Assembly: GCA_913051865.1 (NCBI GenBank)
Contig: CAJXHE010000001.1
Span: 17,320 to 81,319, forward strand
Direction of reading: 5' to 3'
DNA from: an uncultured Flavobacteriales bacterium
GTDB taxonomy: Bacteria; Bacteroidota; Bacteroidia; Flavobacteriales_D; Sanyastnellaceae
DNA length: 64,000 nucleotides
Shown here: positions 52,100 to 61,879 of the stretch, piece after piece
Position numbering within the stretch: the first letter of the stretch is position 1
Layout of the letters: every line of letters begins with the position of its first letter
Program-made: the position numbers and the translations under genes
The notes under the pieces: generated by a model
Seen by the model: only the letters and a program-made list of their open reading frames with translations
Told to the model about the DNA's origin: nothing
Databases searched by the model: none

Positions 52100-54325
52100 T
52101 TATTCTTTATAACCAGCAGGGTCAGAGATTGTGCTGGTTTCAGATGAAGGCTCGGCTCCTTCGTTTTCCCAAACCAAGTCAAGCTCATCAATAATGTTTG
52201 TCGCACCCGCAAATTTATCTACGATCCACAAAACATATCTGATGTCCACAGAAATCGTTCGTTGCAGGGATGGCTCAAACGCGATGTCTCCGCTCATTGC
52301 TTCCCAGTTTCCGTCAAAAGCTAGCCCAATCAGGTCGCCATTTGCATTCATCACGGGAGACCCAGAGTTTCCACCAGTAATATCTGTTCCGTGTAAGAAG
52401 CAAATAACCAGTTCTCCGCTTTCATCCACATATTGACCGTAATCTCTGGCCATAAGAAGTTCTTCCAATCTAGCAGGTACGATAAACTCAGGATCTGTGT
52501 TGTCCATTTTCTGTAGAATTCCATTTGCCGTTGTCACGAAGTCGTATTGTACTGCGTCAGCAGGTGAATAGTCTCCCACAGGCCCATAGGTACAACGCAT
52601 TGTAGAGTTCGCATCTGGATAGAACGCTTTGTTCGGTTGCATTTCACGGAGTCCTTTTACAAACAATCGGTAACCTCGATCGTACTTGTCTTGTGCATTA
52701 CTCTCCATTGATCCAAAGTATGTTTGTAGAATACTCATCGCTGCATTGACAGCAAGGTCTTTGTTTAATGCTTTTTCAGAAGGATTCGCGATAAAGTTCC
52801 GTGCAGTTTCTTCATTGACTAGAAAGCTGTTTGCATACATCTTTGTCGCGTAACGCTTGATGCTTCCCTTGTACTTCTTGTTGACATTCGCAAAGAACGA
52901 AGGCAAGTTCTCAGGAGCGATGTCTGTTTGGTACTTCGTCATGAGGTTAATAAACAAGTCGCGGTCAGTGGCCATGTCATAATCCTTGAAGAAATCGTCA
53001 CACAATCCTGAAAGTCTTGCTTTTGTTGCGGCAATTTGATCTGCATCCTCTGAGAATAAACCTGGAGCTGTTCTTCCAAATCGTACGGCAAACAATGTGA
53101 TGTCTGAACCGATTAAGCCAGCTTCTAGCGCGTATGCGTCAGCTTTTGCAGTCGCATCAGTTGCAACGTAATACGCTTCAATGAGATTTAATGCGTCGCC
53201 ATACTCTGCTTCTAACTCTGGTGAAGAGGTCGCCCAAGATGAGAATCGCGCTTCAATCGCTTCCTTTTGACTTTGAACATCAAGTGCTTTAAGTCCTTTA
53301 GATTGTCCGATATAGTATTTCCAGTAATTTGCTGTTTGGGCATATTTAGCGGCATACTTAATACGCACACCAAGGTCTTCGTCCATATGCGATTTCATTG
53401 TTTTTAATTTAAGATCGCGAACATCCACAACACTCGGGTTATTAAGCGCCAGTGCTTGTTCGATTCCCCAACTGCTGAGAAAACGGTCAGTACTTCCAGG
53501 GTATCCCATGACCATGGTGAAATCGCCTTGGTCTACACCATCCATGCTGATTTTTAAGTGTCGCTTGGGAGTGTATGGTATGTTAGATTCCGAATAATCA
53601 GCAGGGTTGTTGTCTGCATCGGCATAAATTCTCAACATTGAGAAGTCCCCCGTATGACGTGGCCACATCCAGTTGTCTGTGTCGCCTCCGTACTTTCCAA
53701 CACTCTCCGGTGGCGCTCCAACCAATCGGATGTCTCGGTATGTGTTGTAGATAAACATGTAAAATTCGTTGCCATAGTAGAAGCTTTTCACCTCGTAGTC
53801 ATACCCGTGAACATCCGCGTCAGCGTATTCAATGTTGATTTCGTTTTGAGTCGTTTTTATCGCTTGATTTCGATCATCCTCACTCATGTCGTTTGTAACG
53901 TTTGCAAGAACACGGTCTGTGATGTCATCGATGCGGACAAGGAAACTGACCTCAAATCCTTCAATGTTCATTTCTTGGTCTTTACTTAAAGCGAAAAACC
54001 CATCCGTTAAGTAATCGTTCTCAGGTGAACTGAAACCTTGAATAGCGCCGTATGCACAGTGGTGATTTGTTAAGACAAGACCTTGAGAAGAGATGACTTC
54101 CGCAGTACAACTTCCGCCGTTAAGTCTAATAATGGCATCTTTGAGAGAAGCGTTGTTGATGTCATAGATGTCGTCAGCGTCCAGACGGAATCCGGAGTTT
54201 TGCATGGATTCTTCATTGATTTCTTCTAAAGTGTGCATGAGCCACATCCCCTCTTGAGCCTGGGTTGTAGGAGCAAGTAGGATTGCTGTTAACGCAATAA
54301 ATGCGATTGAGAAAATACGTTTCAT
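52100..54325 (-). CDS. S46-family serine peptidase (dipeptidyl-peptidase 7/11-like)
   Basis: GSCTAEVISSQGLVLTNHHCAYGAIQ, DITGGNSGSPVMNANGDLIGLAFDGNWEAMSGD; signal peptide. Confidence 0.95.
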   Translation of the reverse strand: MKRIFSIAFIALTAILLAPTTQAQEGMWLMHTLEEINEESMQNSGFRLDADDIYDINNASLKDAIIRLNGGSCTAEVISSQGLVLTNHHCAYGAIQGFSSPENDYLTDGFFALSKDQEMNIEGFEVSFLVRIDDITDRVLANVTNDMSEDDRNQAIKTTQNEINIEYADADVHGYDYEVKSFYYGNEFYMFIYNTYRDIRLVGAPPESVGKYGGDTDNWMWPRHTGDFSMLRIYADADNNPADYSESNIPYTPKRHLKISMDGVDQGDFTMVMGYPGSTDRFLSSWGIEQALALNNPSVVDVRDLKLKTMKSHMDEDLGVRIKYAAKYAQTANYWKYYIGQSKGLKALDVQSQKEAIEARFSSWATSSPELEAEYGDALNLIEAYYVATDATAKADAYALEAGLIGSDITLFAVRFGRTAPGLFSEDADQIAATKARLSGLCDDFFKDYDMATDRDLFINLMTKYQTDIAPENLPSFFANVNKKYKGSIKRYATKMYANSFLVNEETARNFIANPSEKALNKDLAVNAAMSILQTYFGSMESNAQDKYDRGYRLFVKGLREMQPNKAFYPDANSTMRCTYGPVGDYSPADAVQYDFVTTANGILQKMDNTDPEFIVPARLEELLMARDYGQYVDESGELVICFLHGTDITGGNSGSPVMNANGDLIGLAFDGNWEAMSGDIAFEPSLQRTISVDIRYVLWIVDKFAGATNIIDELDLVWENEGAEPSSETSTISDPAGYKE

Positions 54326-54346
54326 TTATAGGGTGTTAAATTTATA

Positions 54347-54844
54347 TTACTTTTCTGTGTCGGGTTTCTCCACCCAATCAACGGTGCTTATTAAGTTTTC
54401 TATGCGTGAATAAAGATCCTTTAGGTCAGGTCCTTCATGACGGTTAAATACAGTTTTTCCATTAATGGTGGAGATTGCTGCTGGAATATCCATGATCATC
54501 GGATTGTCGTATCGATCCTCGAGCTTGAGATATTCGGTTTTTTCAGCAAATTTAGTGATTTTAGAAATCTCAGACAGTGAAATCGTACCTGTGTATTTTC
54601 CTTCATCGATATGTCTCCCAAAGGCCTTTTCTGCAAAACGACCTACGATCAACGTGGCTTGTCCATTGTTGAGCACTGAAAAATTAAACGATGGACACGA
54701 TCCATAACACATGGTCTTTTGTAAGCCTACCGATATCTCAAGAGGTATGTATGTATTGGATACATCCTTTTTTTGATTGCAGCTTGTAAAAGCAAGTGCA
54801 ACAAACACAAGAAGATATGCGGTATTTGCTTTGCAGAAGGTCAT
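54347..54844 (-). CDS. Putative lipoprotein, DUF6438-like
   Basis: Lipobox-like FTSCNQ; LQKTMCYGSCPSFNFSVLNNGQATL. Confidence 0.65.
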   Translation of the reverse strand: MTFCKANTAYLLVFVALAFTSCNQKKDVSNTYIPLEISVGLQKTMCYGSCPSFNFSVLNNGQATLIVGRFAEKAFGRHIDEGKYTGTISLSEISKITKFAEKTEYLKLEDRYDNPMIMDIPAAISTINGKTVFNRHEGPDLKDLYSRIENLISTVDWVEKPDTEK

Positions 54845-54846
54845 GG

Positions 54847-56778
54847 TTACTTCTTTTTACGTCTCGTTTTGGCAGCCTTTATTTCCTTTGTTTTCTTTAC
54901 TTGCTCTTTTTGCATTTCAGCGAGCCTTTCTTGGAAAGCTGATTTCTTTTTAGGGTTCTTGACGTTTTTGTCAATTTGCGCTAGAATCTTATTTTCATCA
55001 ATGAAATATCGCTTGATAATAAGCATTTGACCTATAGAAACAAGATTTGCAGCAAGGTAATAAAGGCTCAGACCTGAGGCGAATTTATTAAAGAAGAACA
55101 ACATCGTAAATGGAATGAAATTCTGAATCACCTTCATGTTGGGCATGCCCGGTTGAGTGGGTTGAGGAGGTTGCCCTGCGGTGGTCATGCGCATGTAAAA
55201 GAAGATAGAAATCGCCATGAGAACGGTAAATCCACTGATGTGACTTCCATACATCGGAATTGTAAATGGGAGATCTACGATGCTGTCGAACGCAGCGAGG
55301 TCATCTGCCCAGAGAAAGCTCTTTCCACGTAAATCAATGTTTGCGGGGAAGAAACGGAACATTGCATAGAGTATGGGCATCTGAAGCAAAGCAGGAAGAC
55401 AACCAGCCATGGGGTTTACCCCCGTATTTCGGTAGAGTTCCATTGTCGCTTGTTGACGCGCAGTACTGTCGTCCTTGTGGTCTTCGTTAATTTTCTCAAT
55501 ATCCGGACGAAGCATTTTCATCTTCGCTGAGCTCAAGAAGTTCTTCCAGGTAATCGGGAAGAGGAACATCTTAATGATGAGCGTGATAATCAAAATGATC
55601 ATTCCAGCACTGGCAATCCTTGAGTTCAGAAGGTTGTAGATTGGAAGGATGAAGTTTCGATTCACCCAACCAAAGATCCACCATCCATAATCAATGATTT
55701 TCCCAATTTCATTAAGTCCAGTATTATTAAGAAGAACAAGATCGTTTGGCCCGAAGTAGAATGAAAGCTCTTGCTCCATTGTGTTTCCTCGAACCTCTGC
55801 GATCATAGGAAGGTCGGCAGAGAAGAAAAGTGTAGAGGCTGTATCTTCTTCGAAGAGCTCATTTGTCAACACAGCCCCTTTCTCAAATCCTCCATCTTTG
55901 GACACCAACACTGAGAAGAAATCTTGTTTGAATGCCATCCATTCTAGATTGTACTCTAAGGTCTCTTCGTCTGATCGGCCTTCACTTAAGTAGTCACGTC
56001 CCCTGTCCTTTTCCTTAAAGAATATAGAGGTGTGTTGTCTTTCCCACTCTAGACCCTTTTCATTTCTTAATCCAGTTGCAGACCAAACCAAATGTTGTTT
56101 GGGTAAGATTTCTCGTCCAAGGTCTCTGAATGTTATTCGTGTATCAAGTTCATAACCTACAAGCGTGTGAACAATCTCAATTGCGCCTCCTGATTCTGTG
56201 ACCGCTTTGAGGTACATCGTACTGTCCGTCTCTGACGTTAAAAGGAATGACAGATCGCTCATTTTGATGCGTCCTGTTCCAGGTACATCAAATTGAAGAT
56301 CCATAGCGCTGTTTAAAGGGTCCCACAATTGAATGGGGTCGCCTGCACTGTAACTCACGTTTCTGACGTTTCCGTCCTTTAATGTTGCAGAGTAGGGGAG
56401 TCCACCACGTGAATTCAACTTGATTTCTAACACAGACGATATGAGCGAATATTCTTGATCATCTCCAAATACAGCCAATGCCATCGGTCCGTATTGTTTT
56501 CTGATGTCCTCGGGAATAATTACTTTGCCTGTAGAATCGGGCCCCATATTTCCAAGAAGAGAGAAGCTTTGCGCTTTTTTTTCTTCCTCTAAGAAGTTCG
56601 CTTGAGTCTCTTCAGCCTCTAAGTTCTCAGAATCTTTCTTGTTTTCACGGTCTTCTTCTGCCTCAGCTTCCAGTCGCTCCATCTCTGCGATTTCTTCCTG
56701 AGAAGGTGCTGTATACCAATTGTAGCCCATTAAGAGCCCGAACATCAGTAAAAAACCTAAAATTGTATTTCTATCCAT
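54847..56778 (-). CDS. yidC: Membrane protein insertase YidC
   Basis: MDRNTILGFLLMFGLLMGYNWYTAPSQEE; C-term NPMAGCLPALLQMPILYAMFRFFP. Confidence 0.96.
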   Translation of the reverse strand: MDRNTILGFLLMFGLLMGYNWYTAPSQEEIAEMERLEAEAEEDRENKKDSENLEAEETQANFLEEEKKAQSFSLLGNMGPDSTGKVIIPEDIRKQYGPMALAVFGDDQEYSLISSVLEIKLNSRGGLPYSATLKDGNVRNVSYSAGDPIQLWDPLNSAMDLQFDVPGTGRIKMSDLSFLLTSETDSTMYLKAVTESGGAIEIVHTLVGYELDTRITFRDLGREILPKQHLVWSATGLRNEKGLEWERQHTSIFFKEKDRGRDYLSEGRSDEETLEYNLEWMAFKQDFFSVLVSKDGGFEKGAVLTNELFEEDTASTLFFSADLPMIAEVRGNTMEQELSFYFGPNDLVLLNNTGLNEIGKIIDYGWWIFGWVNRNFILPIYNLLNSRIASAGMIILIITLIIKMFLFPITWKNFLSSAKMKMLRPDIEKINEDHKDDSTARQQATMELYRNTGVNPMAGCLPALLQMPILYAMFRFFPANIDLRGKSFLWADDLAAFDSIVDLPFTIPMYGSHISGFTVLMAISIFFYMRMTTAGQPPQPTQPGMPNMKVIQNFIPFTMLFFFNKFASGLSLYYLAANLVSIGQMLIIKRYFIDENKILAQIDKNVKNPKKKSAFQERLAEMQKEQVKKTKEIKAAKTRRKKK

Positions 56779-56825
56779 TGCGGCGCGAAGTTAGTTAAGT
56801 AAGCCGAAAATCGAATCGCGTTTTA

Positions 56826-57344
56826 TCACCATTTGTGAGCATGCTTTGAAGCCCAAATCCCTTTTAATCTCATGGCTTGCTCAATTAAATCTCTCACACA
56901 GCCCTTCCCGCCATTTTTCGGGCTGATGTAATGTGCGACACTCCTGATTTCTTCAACGGCATCGTCAGGGGCGACTGCCAAACCGACTTCACGCATCGCA
57001 GGTAAATCAGGGATGTCGTCCCCCATGTATGCGACCTTGCTTAGGGAGATGTCCAGTTTCAGGCACAGTGTTTTCAATGATTCGAGTTTATCCTCACACC
57101 CAAGGTGTACTTCTGTGACGCCGAGTTTTCTCATTCTGTCGCCCACGGCCTTATCATTGCCTCCGGTTAATACAGCAATCTTTAATCCTTGTTTCACGGC
57201 CCATTGAACCGCATAGCCATCACGTGTAGATGCTTGTCTGACTTGAGACCCGTCAGGAAATAACAGTACGATTCCGTCTGTAAAAACACCGTCGTAATCA
57301 AATACAAAAATCTCTATTTCGGCAAGTTTTGTTTTATAATTCAT
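56826..57344 (-). CDS. KdsC-family HAD phosphatase (3-deoxy-manno-octulosonate-8-phosphatase-like)
   Basis: VFDYDGVFTDGIVLLFPDG, RDGYAVQWAVKQGLKIAVLTGG, YMGDDIPDLPAMREVGLAVAPDDA. Confidence 0.88.
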   Translation of the reverse strand: MNYKTKLAEIEIFVFDYDGVFTDGIVLLFPDGSQVRQASTRDGYAVQWAVKQGLKIAVLTGGNDKAVGDRMRKLGVTEVHLGCEDKLESLKTLCLKLDISLSKVAYMGDDIPDLPAMREVGLAVAPDDAVEEIRSVAHYISPKNGGKGCVRDLIEQAMRLKGIWASKHAHKW

Positions 57345-58119
57345 GGCTGTCTGCGATATGCTTGCTTACAAACTTGTAAAATTCAGTAAGTGCTTTGTTG
57401 TTTGAAAATCCTTTGAGTAATTCCAAGTGTTTCATTTGGCTTCCAAGATCTTTTCTAAGGGCGACGCCGGTCTGAAGTGAATATGAATTTCCCGATTTGG
57501 CGCCTTCCATCAATCCTTCTGCCAGGGGTCTCATCAGGTCTTTCGGTAAACCTTCTTCATCTAGAATTTGTTGCGAGAGCGCGAAGCAGTGATTTGAGAA
57601 GTTGTGTGTAAACACAGCTGCCAAATGGATTTTTGCGCGTGTTTGTGAGGATGCGTTAAAGGGTATTCCTCCACTTTCTTTCACCAACCTGTGAAGCATC
57701 GCTTGAAATTCCTTTGAGCCAGCTTCCACAGCGAAAGGTACCTCTGTGAGGTCTTCCACATGTGTGTTTGCACTGAAGCTTTTGATAGGCCAAATCACAC
57801 CATTCTCTCCACCTAAAACATCCTTGTCAGTCACGCCAGAAGTGTGGAATCTTTTGACTTTGTGAGGCAATGATTGTGCGACCTCTCGGATTGCGTCATC
57901 ACTGACTAACACCGCCACGGCATCAATGTCTGTGGACAATGTCGCGAGGTCATCGACAACGACTGCATTAAGTTTACGGCCTAATTCCTGAGCTCGATCT
58001 TGAGACCGTCCCCAAACCTCAACGATCTCTACACCCCCCTTTTGCCATGCCTGCCCGAGCGCTTGCGCCACTCTCCCTGTGCCAGCGATACTCATACGTA
58101 TGGGTTTAGAGATATTCAT
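57334..58119 (-). CDS. Rossmann-fold NAD(P)-binding / DUF2520 domain protein
   Basis: RMSIAGTGRVAQALGQAWQKGGVEIVEVWGRS; HLAAVFTHNFSNHCFALSQQIL; start trimmed to ATGA overlap with the upstream gene. Confidence 0.82.
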   Translation of the reverse strand: MNISKPIRMSIAGTGRVAQALGQAWQKGGVEIVEVWGRSQDRAQELGRKLNAVVVDDLATLSTDIDAVAVLVSDDAIREVAQSLPHKVKRFHTSGVTDKDVLGGENGVIWPIKSFSANTHVEDLTEVPFAVEAGSKEFQAMLHRLVKESGGIPFNASSQTRAKIHLAAVFTHNFSNHCFALSQQILDEEGLPKDLMRPLAEGLMEGAKSGNSYSLQTGVALRKDLGSQMKHLELLKGFSNNKALTEFYKFVSKHIADSHEL

Positions 58120-59069
58120 TCGGGTGTGGTTTGGACGGAATGATTGCGTTTCGAAAACAGTTGAATAATCCCGAAAGCTACGAGAAAAACACCAAACCAA
58201 ACCATGACGACTAGCTTGTATCGCGTGACGCGAAGCGCAATGATATTTGTGTGTTTCTTTGCCTTAGATTCTTCAATAATTTCCGTTTTTACGGTTGACC
58301 AAAAATTGTATTGAAGCGAGGCGGTGATGTCTTCCCCAGGAACCCCATTTTCCCATTCTTGAGCGGTCTCTTTTTGCGTTTTGTTAGGGAAGGGAATGCT
58401 GTTCCAAACGTCTTCTATGTCTGAAAAAAACGCTGCAGAGGCCAAATGTGTTTTGTTGGCTTTAAAAAACAGCTCGTCAAACCTGACAATGGCGCCTTTT
58501 TCATAACAATTGGGAATTCTTTCAAGGATGATTATTTCTTCGTCGGATACTGCATCTAATAATGGGGCGCAAATAAAATAGGATTCCATTTTCACGGTGT
58601 CTCCTTTGAAGATGTAAAGCGTGTCATTCCCATTCGTTCTCGAGATCACCTCTTTTGAGAGATCTACGTAAACCGCTCCAGAACAGACAGTTGCGATACC
58701 GATAAAAACCAGGGTTCCCTTTGGTTGAATGACTGCGTATGATAACCCCGTATAGAGAGATGCAAAGAACAGCACCAAATGGGGGTATTCATGAGGGTCA
58801 GCTTGTAAATGATTCTGGAGAATTAATGTAAGGAACGTTGATATGGTGACTGCGAGTAGGGGGCGCCAAAGTGCTTTCCTGGTTTTTAAGAAAGGAAGTG
58901 TGCCTGAAAGAAACAGCAAAAGAGTGAGCAGGGGGATTCCCAGTCTGACAAGTATATCCTCAAATTGGGGGAATAAAATCAGTGAGACGGCTGTTAGGAT
59001 TGCAAATAACAGAAGTGCATTTCTTAGAAAGAAAGTAAGTTCAATAAAGGTGGCACGCCCCTTTTGCAT
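58116..59069 (-). CDS. Uncharacterised integral membrane protein
   Basis: Several N-terminal TM segments, a soluble domain, one C-terminal TM; no family recognised. Confidence 0.65.
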   Translation of the reverse strand: MQKGRATFIELTFFLRNALLLFAILTAVSLILFPQFEDILVRLGIPLLTLLLFLSGTLPFLKTRKALWRPLLAVTISTFLTLILQNHLQADPHEYPHLVLFFASLYTGLSYAVIQPKGTLVFIGIATVCSGAVYVDLSKEVISRTNGNDTLYIFKGDTVKMESYFICAPLLDAVSDEEIIILERIPNCYEKGAIVRFDELFFKANKTHLASAAFFSDIEDVWNSIPFPNKTQKETAQEWENGVPGEDITASLQYNFWSTVKTEIIEESKAKKHTNIIALRVTRYKLVVMVWFGVFLVAFGIIQLFSKRNHSVQTTPE

Positions 59070-59620
59070 TAAACGATATTCATAGGTTTTGCAACTTTAA
59101 TAAAGAGTTCAGCCATATTTCTGGCATCGGCGATTGCTCTATGTTGCGTCCCATTAAACTCGAGTCCTTCATGAATCAGTGCGTTCTTAAGTCCGATTTG
59201 ATTCTTTGCACCTTTGTATTTGCTGTAATGTCTCTGAAGGCAAGCCCAATACTTTAACCAGTCAAGTTTTAGGTTGTGATGTCTTGCGTCTGCGACAAAC
59301 TGCCTGTGGTCAAATTCGCCCCAACTGAAGAGTGCTGTTCTGGCCGAAGCACAATCCATCCAGTCTTCAAATCGTTTAATAACAACATTAAAATGATCTG
59401 CGTACTCAACGTCTTCTTGTGTTATGCTTGTCAGTTTCGTGCAAAATTTATCAATCTGGGGATGTATCACAGGAAGGATGAACTCACTGAATTCATCGAC
59501 GATTTCCAAATCCTCATTGACTCTAACGGCTCCGATTTCAATAATTTCTACCTGCCTAGGTTTGGGGCTTCTCCAACAAGTCGCCTCTAAATCATATATA
59601 ATAAATTGTCTTTTTGACAT
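59069..59620 (-). CDS. DEDDh exonuclease, ERI-1/3'hExo-like
   Basis: FIIYDLEATCWRSPKPRQVEIIEIGAVRVNEDLEIVDEFSEFILPVIHPQIDKFCTKLTSITQEDV; LEFNGTQHRAIADARNMAELF. Confidence 0.88.
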   Translation of the reverse strand: MSKRQFIIYDLEATCWRSPKPRQVEIIEIGAVRVNEDLEIVDEFSEFILPVIHPQIDKFCTKLTSITQEDVEYADHFNVVIKRFEDWMDCASARTALFSWGEFDHRQFVADARHHNLKLDWLKYWACLQRHYSKYKGAKNQIGLKNALIHEGLEFNGTQHRAIADARNMAELFIKVAKPMNIV

Positions 59621-59651
59621 CGATGTGTAAAGATACTTTACGCTGAGCCCA

Positions 59652-61160
59652 TTATCTCTCTTCTCGGTTTCTCCAAGGTGATCGAATGGTTACAATAGCA
59701 TTTTCTTGTTGAACTTTGGTTTTTTCGTCATTGACTCTTTGACTGAGTTCAGCGACCAGTGAGGCAAATATCTCGTCATCTACCGGAAGTTCTCGAATGA
59801 GCTTCTCGGCAGTAAAATGATCATTGACAAATCCAGTGTCGAAGTTTCCTGATCGAAACGCCTCGTGGTTTATCGCAAAACGGCCGAAGTCGAGCGTTGT
59901 TCTTACACCGCGAATCTCGTAGTTATCTATTGCATGAAGCATTTTCTCAATACAAGCTTCACGTGAAGAAGCATGCACGATCAATTTTGCGAGCATGGGG
60001 TCATAATGTATGCTCACTTCTCCACCTTGAATGACGCCATCGTCAACTCTGATTCCTGGTCCGACAGGAGGGACGTACTTGTTCAGGATTCCAGTTCCAG
60101 GAAGAAATCCCTTTGAGGCGTCTTCTGCATATACCCTTAATTCTATTGAATGTCCTGCGATACTTAAGTCACCCTGTGAAAAGGACAATTCTTGGCCTTC
60201 TGCGATCCTGATTTGTTCTCTAACCAAATCAATTCCGGTGATAAATTCTGTGACGGGATGTTCTACTTGAAGTCGGGTATTCATTTCAAGGAAGAAGAAG
60301 TTTTTATCTGCATCGACGAGAAATTCAACTGTTCCTGCCCCTACATAATTGCAAGCGCGAGCAACTTCGATGGCGCACTGCCCCATCTCATTTCTTAATG
60401 TATCATCGAGTAACGATGACGGTGCTTCTTCGACCACTTTTTGGTGCCTGCGTTGAATGCTACATTCACGTTCAAACAAATGCACACAATTGCCGTGCAT
60501 ATCTGCCAATACCTGGACTTCGATATGTCTGGGTTGAAGCACCAATCGTTCCATAAATACGGCACCGTTTCCGAAAGACCTTTCAGCCTCAGAAATGGCC
60601 CTGGTCAGCTCTTCTTCAACGTCTTCAATTTCAAAAACAGACCTCATTCCTTTTCCTCCTCCTCCTGCGCTCGCTTTGATGATGAGTGGCATGCCAATTC
60701 TATGCGCTTCCTTTAAAGCTTCTTTTGAATCTGAAATGGCGCCATCTGTTCCAGGAACTAAGGGGATGTTTCTCGCTTTTACGGCTTCTTTTGCTTGAAG
60801 CTTGTCACCCATTGTTCTTATTGCCATTGTGCCAGGCCCTATAAAAGCAATGCCTGCTTTTTCGACGCATTCAGCAAATTCAGCGTTCTCAGATAGAAAA
60901 CCATATCCAGGGTGGATTCCGTTTGCCCCCGTATCAATTGCTGCTTGTAAGACCTTATCTGAGAGAAGGTAACTCTCTGAGGAAGGTCCTGGACCTAAAC
61001 AAACGGCTTCATCAGCGGCCATAACGTGGGGAGCAACAACATCTGTTTCTGAATAAACAGCCACAGTAGAAATTCCCATTTCTTGAGCAGTACGAATAAT
61101 TCTCAAAGCAATCTCGCCTCTGTTGGCGATTAAAATCTTTGTAATTTTTCGGTTCGTCAT
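59652..61160 (-). CDS. accC: Biotin carboxylase (acetyl/propionyl-CoA carboxylase type)
   Basis: ILIANRGEIALRIIRTAQEMGISTVAVYSE, ASAGGGGKGMRSV, FLEMNTRLQVEHPVTEFITGIDLV. Confidence 0.92.
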   Translation of the reverse strand: MTNRKITKILIANRGEIALRIIRTAQEMGISTVAVYSETDVVAPHVMAADEAVCLGPGPSSESYLLSDKVLQAAIDTGANGIHPGYGFLSENAEFAECVEKAGIAFIGPGTMAIRTMGDKLQAKEAVKARNIPLVPGTDGAISDSKEALKEAHRIGMPLIIKASAGGGGKGMRSVFEIEDVEEELTRAISEAERSFGNGAVFMERLVLQPRHIEVQVLADMHGNCVHLFERECSIQRRHQKVVEEAPSSLLDDTLRNEMGQCAIEVARACNYVGAGTVEFLVDADKNFFFLEMNTRLQVEHPVTEFITGIDLVREQIRIAEGQELSFSQGDLSIAGHSIELRVYAEDASKGFLPGTGILNKYVPPVGPGIRVDDGVIQGGEVSIHYDPMLAKLIVHASSREACIEKMLHAIDNYEIRGVRTTLDFGRFAINHEAFRSGNFDTGFVNDHFTAEKLIRELPVDDEIFASLVAELSQRVNDEKTKVQQENAIVTIRSPWRNREER

Positions 61161-61201
61161 TATTCGTTGTCTGATTTCTGATTCAAAATCGAGGCATAAT
61201 A

Positions 61202-61301
61202 AAGGGGCAAGCGATTCTTATCGCACCGCTCAACCGCATACCCTTGCTGCCTTCCGGCCCTGGGGGGTTCAGCGGGAGCTGGTCGTAAGAGACTTGCCCC
61301 A
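61202..61301 (-). ncRNA. ffs: Small bacterial signal recognition particle RNA (4.5S type)
   Basis: Minus strand GGGGCAAG...GAACCCCCCAGGGCCGGAAGGCAGCAAGGGT...CTTGCCCC; CAGGGCCGGAAGGCAGCA tetraloop/domain IV signature; termini pair perfectly. Confidence 0.93.
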
Positions 61302-61305
61302 AGTG

Positions 61306-61313
61306 CAAAGATA
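61306..61313 (-). promoter_or_regulatory. -7 element TATCTTTG of the SRP RNA gene
   Basis: Ends 5 nt before the 5' terminal helix strand GGGGCAAG. Confidence 0.65.
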
Positions 61314-61319
61314 AGGTAG

Positions 61320-61327
61320 TATCTTTC
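61320..61327 (+). promoter_or_regulatory. -7-like element TATCTTTC, 4 nt before the DUF4199 ATG; possible -33 TTG at 61294-61296
   Basis: TTG-N23-TATCTTTC-CGGC-ATG. Confidence 0.55.
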
Positions 61328-61331
61328 CGGC

Positions 61332-61871
61332 ATGAGAATAAATCAACTAGTTTGGCAACATGGAGGGATGGCTGCTCTTATTTCAGTTATTCTCAGCTTA
61401 GTAGCTTATATTTTAGGTGTAGAATTGCTTGTCGGATGGCAGCTAGGGCTGGCCCAATCGGTACTTATCATCACGACAATGATCATTGTGAGCAGAGCAA
61501 TTCGTCGTGATGAGGGTGGGTTTATTTCATATTGGCGCGTTTTTCAACACATCATCTTGTCTTTGCTTTGTATCCTCTTCGCTTCTGCAGTATTTAATTT
61601 CGTATTATTCAACATTATAAACCCAGAACTAGTCGATGTTGTTGTGGATATAAGCCTTGAAAAAGTGGAGGAGATGATGATTTCGTTTGGACTAGAGGGT
61701 GATTTGCTTCAAGAAACACTTATTGAAACTGAGAAGGAAATACGCAATGGATATTCGCTTATAGGTTCTATTAAAGGTGTTGTGTTTTCTACTATATTCG
61801 GAGCAATAATCGCGCTGATTGTTTCAGCTACTCAGTATAAAATCGACCATCAAAAACCGAATTTTAATTAA
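61332..61871 (+). CDS. DUF4199-like membrane protein
   Basis: Small 4-TM protein upstream of a GT2 gene, a common Bacteroidota pairing. Confidence 0.72.
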   Translation: MRINQLVWQHGGMAALISVILSLVAYILGVELLVGWQLGLAQSVLIITTMIIVSRAIRRDEGGFISYWRVFQHIILSLLCILFASAVFNFVLFNIINPELVDVVVDISLEKVEEMMISFGLEGDLLQETLIETEKEIRNGYSLIGSIKGVVFSTIFGAIIALIVSATQYKIDHQKPNFN

Positions 61872-61879
61872 TTCTACCC

